NCBI GenBank assembly: GCA_040755715.1
Contig: JBFLXN010000052.1
Location: forward strand, 1-16,026
Source of the DNA: JBFLXN01 sp040755715 [NCBI: Candidatus Edwardsbacteria bacterium]
GTDB taxonomy: Bacteria > Edwardsbacteria > AC1 > JBFLXN01
Length of the DNA: 16,026 bases
Direction: 5' to 3'
The notes under the pieces were generated by a model, which ran no database searches, was not told the DNA's origin, and worked only from the letters and a program-made list of their open reading frames with translations. Numbering within the stretch: position 1 is the first letter of the stretch; each line of letters begins with the position of its first letter. This document shows positions 12,500 through 16,026 of this stretch, in pieces. The translations under genes were made by a program, and so were the position numbers.

Positions 12500-13633
12500 T
12501 TAAGACATCGCTTCTGCCACCAGTTCCGCAATGTCTTTGACCTGGATTTTCTCCTCATTACCCGTAGTCTTAACTGCATCCTGTAAAGTCAACTGACAGA
12601 AAGGACAAGCAGTAGCAAGAATCTCCACCCCCATTTCTACTGCATCTTTAATCCGTTGTTCAGATAGTCGTTCACCGGTTCCAGATGCTTCTACCCACAT
12701 CCGACCTCCACCACCTTCACAGCAAAGACTTCTCTCCCGAGACCTATCCATTTCTAAAAAATTTATCCCTGGAATATTCTGCAATATCTTCCGGGGTTCG
12801 TCATAAATCTTATTCTGTTTCCCAAGAAAACAAGGGTCATGATAGGTAACGGTTTTATTCAGCGGTTTAGTGAGTGTAATCCTTCCCTGTTCCATCAATC
12901 TAAAGATAAATTGACAATAGTGAATAATAGAAAAATCCGTTTTGGGATATTCGTTTTTGAAAGTGTTAAAGCAATGGGGAGAGAGAGTAACCATTTGAGA
13001 GACGAACTGATATTTTTTGAAAGTGTCAAGATTATTTTCCTGGAGCACTTCAAATAATCCTTCTTCCCCCATTCGCCGAACCTCATTTCCACAACAAGTT
13101 TCTTCTTCACCCAAGATGCCAAAGTCAACTTTAGCGCTTTCAAAGATTTTTGCTATGGCTTTAGCCACTCCTTGCGCTTCCGGATTATAGGCAACTGTGC
13201 AACAAATAAAACAGAGAGTATCTGCCTTTTCACCCTTAGAAAAATCTTTAATCTTTAAATCTTTTGTCCACTCAGTTCGTTTTTCTTTAATTCTCCCCCA
13301 AGGATTTCCGTATTTAAACAGACTTTCCAAGACTTCTCTAATTGTCGTCTGAATCCGACCTTTTTCAATTAGATTTCCCCGAAAGGCAACCAGCAATTCA
13401 AAAGGCTTGATTTTCTTGGGACAGCGCTCGGAGCAGGTAGCACAGGTAGTGCAATCCCAAAGAGGAATCTGTTGAGCCAGAATATCTGAACTCTCGCCGA
13501 CTAAAGTCCTATAGACAGAGTGCCTAATGTTTAAGGCAGACTTCAGTGAAACTGGACAACTAGCGGTGCAGCGGCCGCATTGGACGCAGTTAAGCAAATC
13601 ATATTTTTTGACAAATGTCTGCGGAGAAAGCAA
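12500..13633 (-). CDS. Soluble Fe-S oxidoreductase, HdrD/GlpC-like (two 4Fe-4S plus two CCG domains, 377 aa)
   Basis: Electron carrier or heterodisulfide-reductase-type subunit. From the TTG start: ferredoxin-type clusters C16/C19/C22/C26 and C61/C64/C67/C71, then two cysteine-rich CCG domains (CC at 144-145, CCG at 180-182, C221; and C268, CC at 304-305, C343/C346), the pattern of HdrD, GlpC and LutA/LldE-like proteins. No NarI-like membrane part is present, unlike the longer ETF-linked membrane oxidoreductases, so it should be cytosolic. TTG at 13633 is chosen because AGGAGG lies exactly 7 bases upstream and the protein then starts shortly before the first cluster; the longer frame to 13738 runs through repeat-like DNA. 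In this operon it probably passes electrons between ETF and HdrA-GltD. Its 3' end is duplicated at 11839-11940. Confidence 0.9.
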   Translation of the reverse strand: MLSPQTFVKKYDLLNCVQCGRCTASCPVSLKSALNIRHSVYRTLVGESSDILAQQIPLWDCTTCATCSERCPKKIKPFELLVAFRGNLIEKGRIQTTIREVLESLFKYGNPWGRIKEKRTEWTKDLKIKDFSKGEKADTLCFICCTVAYNPEAQGVAKAIAKIFESAKVDFGILGEEETCCGNEVRRMGEEGLFEVLQENNLDTFKKYQFVSQMVTLSPHCFNTFKNEYPKTDFSIIHYCQFIFRLMEQGRITLTKPLNKTVTYHDPCFLGKQNKIYDEPRKILQNIPGINFLEMDRSRERSLCCEGGGGRMWVEASGTGERLSEQRIKDAVEMGVEILATACPFCQLTLQDAVKTTGNEEKIQVKDIAELVAEAMS

Positions 13634-13640
13634 CGAAAAA

Positions 13641-13646
13641 CCTCCT
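13641..13646 (-). promoter_or_regulatory. Ribosome binding site AGGAGG deciding the TTG start of the Fe-S oxidoreductase
   Basis: A perfect AGGAGG on the minus strand, 7 bases before TTG at 13633. It is the strongest Shine-Dalgarno near the start of this gene and argues against the upstream TTG at 13738. Confidence 0.75.
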
Positions 13647-13703
13647 CTTGAACAAAAATTATATTTTCCTCGCCAAGGAAGAAGAATTCCAAATAAATTA
13701 TAA

Positions 13704-13731
13704 TCTTTGCGAGCTTTTAAGTCTTTGCGAG
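13704..13731. repeat. Two CTCGCAAAGA copies spaced 18 bases apart
   Basis: TCTTTGCGAG occurs at 13704-13713 and 13722-13731 in the gap between the HEPN and Fe-S oxidoreductase genes. Similar TCTCGCAAAG arrays are familiar intergenic repeats in various bacteria. Here it is only a two-unit piece. Confidence 0.4.
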
Positions 13732-13745
13732 AGACCAAGTCGCCA

Positions 13746-14189
13746 TCAACAATTACATTCTAAAGATAACAGCTTCTTGATTTCATCCACAATGGCTATC
13801 CCTCTTTGGGCGATAGCCAAACTTGTTCTTGCTTCTTCTTCGCCAAAAAGGCGCCAAGGGGTAATTCTTTCTGATTCATCTCCATAATCAGAAAGGATAT
13901 GCTCTCTAAATCCAAGTTGCCCCCACAATGGAAGGAACTCTTTCAGTTTCTCTCTAATCTCTTTCTCTATCTCTTTTTCTAGCAAAAGTTTTGAGAGCTG
14001 TTCTTCTGGTGTATGAGTTTTTTCCACTGGTTCAAAAAGAGCAACTATTGCCTTAGCGGCATTTTCCAAGCACAATTGCGAATTATCTACACAGGAGCGA
14101 TACCTCTTCAGCCGAAAATCATCTTCAGCTTCTTTTAAGAATCCCTCAGCCAATTCACGGCGATACAAAAAGTCATCTCTTGAGTTCAC
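13746..14189 (-). CDS. HEPN-domain protein with altered motif, partner of MNT (147 aa)
   Basis: A paralog of the HEPN at 4992-5438: similar N-terminal helices (YRRELAEGFLKEAEDDFRLK, CVDNSQLCLENAAKAIVALF) and the same end block GFREHILSDYGDESERITPW. The aligned histidine is H97, but the arginine five residues before it is replaced by Q91; the nearest Arg is R95, two residues away. So the RX4-6H ribonuclease motif seen in the other copy is not present in standard form. The start is GTG at 14189 with GGAAGGA about 5 bases upstream, and it overlaps the MNT gene by 17 bases. Probably a toxin-derived protein with weak or changed activity. It ends in CNC. Confidence 0.75.
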   Translation of the reverse strand: MNSRDDFLYRRELAEGFLKEAEDDFRLKRYRSCVDNSQLCLENAAKAIVALFEPVEKTHTPEEQLSKLLLEKEIEKEIREKLKEFLPLWGQLGFREHILSDYGDESERITPWRLFGEEEARTSLAIAQRGIAIVDEIKKLLSLECNC

Positions 14190-14664
14190 GGTATCCTTCC
14201 CAGGTGAGACTCCAGAAATTTCTGTATTTAGAGGAATCTTCCCATTTCCAGCGAAATCCGCCGTTAAGTTTCACCCTAACCAGACCAGCTTTTCGGGTAA
14301 TCTCTCTAATTATATTAAGTTTGTTCTGTAAATAGTTTTCCGGGTCATAAAGAACAATTGTGTCTTGGGCTAAATCAAGATAGATACTGGGAAAATTTCT
14401 TTCAAATTCTTCCTTTGTCCAAGCTAAAACATTGAACCGCTGTGGAATAATTCCGATGAGGGGTTCCCGAATGAACAATTCTCTCTTGAATTTCGGCGTT
14501 GGAAGAGATGTCGCTAGAAGAAGAAAATCAATATCGCTTGATGGCGTTGTCTCTTTTCTAGCTATTGAACCAAATATTCCAACAGCAACAAGACGGTCTT
14601 GAAGATGTCGTCTGAAGGCATCTACCGTTGCTTGCAAAATATCTTCAATCTCAGAAGAAATCAT
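14173..14664 (-). CDS. Minimal nucleotidyltransferase (MNT) with C-terminal extension, probable antitoxin (163 aa)
   Basis: Carries GSIARKETTPSSDIDFLLLA (G32-S33, D44, D46), the Pol-beta superfamily core. At the place where the related MNT at 5441-5899 has the third aspartate (FSIVDLELEEL), this one reads FNVLAWTKEEF, so a metal ligand seems to be missing. A C-terminal extension (GLVRVKLNGGFRWKWED) is shared with that protein. ATG 14664 has AGGAG 10 bases upstream and lies 23 bases behind the acyl-CoA dehydrogenase stop, so the pair is probably co-transcribed with it. It may act as an antitoxin by binding rather than by nucleotidyl transfer. Confidence 0.75.
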   Translation of the reverse strand: MISSEIEDILQATVDAFRRHLQDRLVAVGIFGSIARKETTPSSDIDFLLLATSLPTPKFKRELFIREPLIGIIPQRFNVLAWTKEEFERNFPSIYLDLAQDTIVLYDPENYLQNKLNIIREITRKAGLVRVKLNGGFRWKWEDSSKYRNFWSLTWEGYRELKR

Positions 14665-14687
14665 AATTAGTTACTCCTGAAAACCAC

Positions 14688-15830
14688 TCAGCCCACCAGA
14701 TTTCTGGCAATCACGATTTTTTGAACCTCGGAAGTCCCTTCGTAAATCTCCATCACTTTTGCATCCCGGTAAAATCGTTCTACTGCGTAATCTTTGCTAT
14801 AGCCGTATCCGCCAAAAATTTGCACGGCTTTCCGTGTTGCCTCTATGGCTACTTCAGCCGCAAAGAGTTTAGCCATTCCTGATTCCATTGAAAAACGAGC
14901 TATACCTTTATCCTTTAATGAAGCGGCGTAATAGACAAGAAATCGGCCTGCCATTATCTTGGTAGCCATTTCCGCCAGCATTCCTTGAATAAACTCGAAT
15001 TTGCAAAGTAGTTCACCAAATTGTTTTCGCTCTTTAGCATATTTTATAGAGGCATCCAGAGCCCCTTGAGCAATGCCGATGGCTTGTGCTCCAATATCAA
15101 TCCGACTAACATCAATGGTGTGCATCGCAATCTTAAATCCTTCTCCCTCTGTCTTGAGAAGATTTTCTTTGGGCACTTTACAGTCTTCAAAAATCAATTC
15201 ACAGTTAGCGGTGGCTCTGAGACCCATTGTATCTTCATGTTTACCCACGCTGAAACCTGGTGTTCCCTTTTCTACTACAAGGGCACAGATGCCCTTGTGT
15301 CCTTTGGTCTTGTCAACCGTGGCAAAGACGACAAAAATACCGGCTTCGCCACCGTTAGTAATAAAGCGCTTAGCTCCGTTCAGGATATAATAATTTCCCT
15401 CCAAGCGAGCAGTCATTTCTAAACTAGCTGGGTCAGAGCCAGCATTTGGTTCTGTCAGGGCAAAAGCACCAATTTTTTCACCTTTAGCCAATGGCGGCAG
15501 AAATTTCTTCCGCTGTTCTTCATTTCCAAAAGTAAGGATAGGATAGGCCGCCAGTGAATTATTGACTGCTACAATCACGCCGGTAGTAGCACAGACTCGT
15601 GAAATCTCTTCAATAGCTATAGCTAAACTGATGAAATCAAGTCCTGCTCCTCCATATTCTTCTGGAATAATGACACCCAGAAGTCCGAGGTCAGCCATTT
15701 TTTGCAAAGTTTTCCAAGGAAATTCTTGGGTTTTATCAATCACCGCCGCTTGCGGTTCTAATTCATTAACCGCAAATTTCCTGACCATATCTTGCATCAT
15801 CTTTTGGTCAGAAGTTAAATCAAAATCCAT
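14688..15830 (-). CDS. Acyl-CoA dehydrogenase (FAD, 380 aa)
   Basis: Alpha,beta-oxidation of an acyl-CoA thioester (or the reverse reduction), with FAD; electrons go to ETF. Full family pattern: N-terminal helices LTSDQKMMQDMVRKFAVNEL, GLLGVIIPEEYGGAGLD, the FAD/substrate loop FALTEPNAGSDPASLEMTA, WxI/S-type ITNG segment (FITNGGEAGIFVVFATV), the RxxFG motif ERKQFGELLCKFEFIQGMLA, and IFGGYGYSKDYAVERFYRDA leading to MEIYEGTSEVQ. The glutamate in YEGTSE (about E364) is the catalytic base position of short-chain types. Length is standard. ATG 15830 has a strong AAGGAGG. It is the first gene of the metabolic set, and nothing upstream in the window except repeat DNA and an IS-like end belongs to it. 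Confidence 0.95.
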   Translation of the reverse strand: MDFDLTSDQKMMQDMVRKFAVNELEPQAAVIDKTQEFPWKTLQKMADLGLLGVIIPEEYGGAGLDFISLAIAIEEISRVCATTGVIVAVNNSLAAYPILTFGNEEQRKKFLPPLAKGEKIGAFALTEPNAGSDPASLEMTARLEGNYYILNGAKRFITNGGEAGIFVVFATVDKTKGHKGICALVVEKGTPGFSVGKHEDTMGLRATANCELIFEDCKVPKENLLKTEGEGFKIAMHTIDVSRIDIGAQAIGIAQGALDASIKYAKERKQFGELLCKFEFIQGMLAEMATKIMAGRFLVYYAASLKDKGIARFSMESGMAKLFAAEVAIEATRKAVQIFGGYGYSKDYAVERFYRDAKVMEIYEGTSEVQKIVIARNLVG

Positions 15831-15851
15831 CTTTCCCTCCTTGTTACTTAT

Positions 15852-15876
15852 TACGAATGAACACGAATAAACACTG
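15852..15876. repeat. Short array of 10-base GAATNAACAC units
   Basis: CGAATGAACACGAATAAACAC upstream of the acyl-CoA dehydrogenase repeats GAAT-AACAC with a 10-base step. It resembles one arm of the R1-R4 elements, without a facing arm. Confidence 0.45.
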
Positions 15877-15898
15877 AAACTAACTTATTGAGTTATTA

Positions 15899-16026
15899 GC
15901 AGTGCTTTGTTAAATTTTGGCTCAAAATCTGCCTGAAAGCCTTCTGGCACAATAATATAAGCCTATGAGGCACTTTTCTTGTGCTTTTGAGGAGGCCCTG
16001 AAGCCCCGATTTATCGGGGCTTGGGC
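15899..16026 (+). mobile_element. Putative left end of a second IS630-type element
   Basis: GCAGTGCTTTGT follows TA at 15897-15898 and matches, inverted, the sequence behind the transposase stop at 114-125 over 10 exact bases. If correct, an IS copy in the same orientation as the one at the left edge begins here. The transposase itself would lie beyond the window. A plus-strand frame opens at ATG 15965 and stays open, but I do not recognise its product. Confidence 0.3.
16001..16022. repeat. Perfect palindrome AAGCCCCGAT-TT-ATCGGGGCTT
   Basis: Two 10-base arms with a 2-base loop at the right edge. Such GC-rich palindromes are common dispersed elements; no T-run is visible on either strand inside the window, so a terminator is not supported. 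Confidence 0.8.

Noticed and set aside
13634-13738. Upstream extension of the Fe-S oxidoreductase to a TTG at 13738
   Set aside because: It is encoded by repeat-like intergenic DNA, and the perfect AGGAGG inside it serves the start at 13633.
15965-16026. Plus-strand frame opening at ATG and reading MRHFSCAFEEALKPRFIGAW
   Set aside because: Runs through a palindrome and off the window; no recognised family and no convincing Shine-Dalgarno, so not called as a gene.

Overview
This is an AT-rich, densely coded stretch of a bacterial genome. Every confidently called complete gene lies on the minus strand; the only plus-strand coding sequence is the tail of an IS630-type transposase at the left edge. 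Oxygen-independent electron-transfer enzymes (HdrA-like, a cysteine-rich Fe-S oxidoreductase, ETF, acyl-CoA dehydrogenase), many toxin-antitoxin (TA) modules and a restriction-modification pair resembling archaeal MjaI suggest an uncultivated anaerobic bacterium of a subsurface or candidate-phylum type. The sequence alone does not fix the lineage.

Layout in transcription order (right to left). An acyl-CoA dehydrogenase (15830-14688) is followed by an MNT/HEPN pair (14664-13746), a soluble HdrD/GlpC-like Fe-S oxidoreductase (13633-12500) and a DUF4258/DUF2283 pair (12445-11925). Next come a duplicated tail of the Fe-S oxidoreductase gene (11940-11839), a methyltransferase/restriction endonuclease pair between integron attC-like motifs (11765-9684), a DUF7718-like/DUF5647 pair (9639-9053), a 426-base gap, and an MNT with a truncated HepT (8626-8160). 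Then etfB (8020-7232), etfA (7037-6063), another MNT/HEPN pair (5899-4992), a GNAT acetyltransferase (4968-4462), a 1116-residue HdrA-GltD fusion (4287-937), and a DUF4258/YgiT zinc-finger pair (889-337).

Read together, five genes form one metabolic unit: acyl-CoA dehydrogenase, Fe-S oxidoreductase, EtfB, EtfA and HdrA-GltD. The dehydrogenase would reduce ETF, and ETF would exchange electrons with the Fe-S oxidoreductase and the flavin-rich HdrA-GltD, which has NAD(P)H, FAD and several Fe-S sites. This could be an electron-bifurcating or confurcating acyl-CoA oxidation/reduction system. All junctions of this unit except etfB-etfA are filled with co-oriented TA-type or defence genes, and etfB-etfA carries a large palindrome instead.

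The gaps hold a family of inverted repeats built from roughly 10-base CACAGATT/CACGGATT units, a 19-bp perfect stem between etfB and etfA, a 100-bp duplication of the Fe-S oxidoreductase 3' end next to a TA pair, and a 24-bp near-copy of etfA between HEPN and GNAT genes. Together these look like traces of repeated insertion and recombination at the joints of a metabolic operon.
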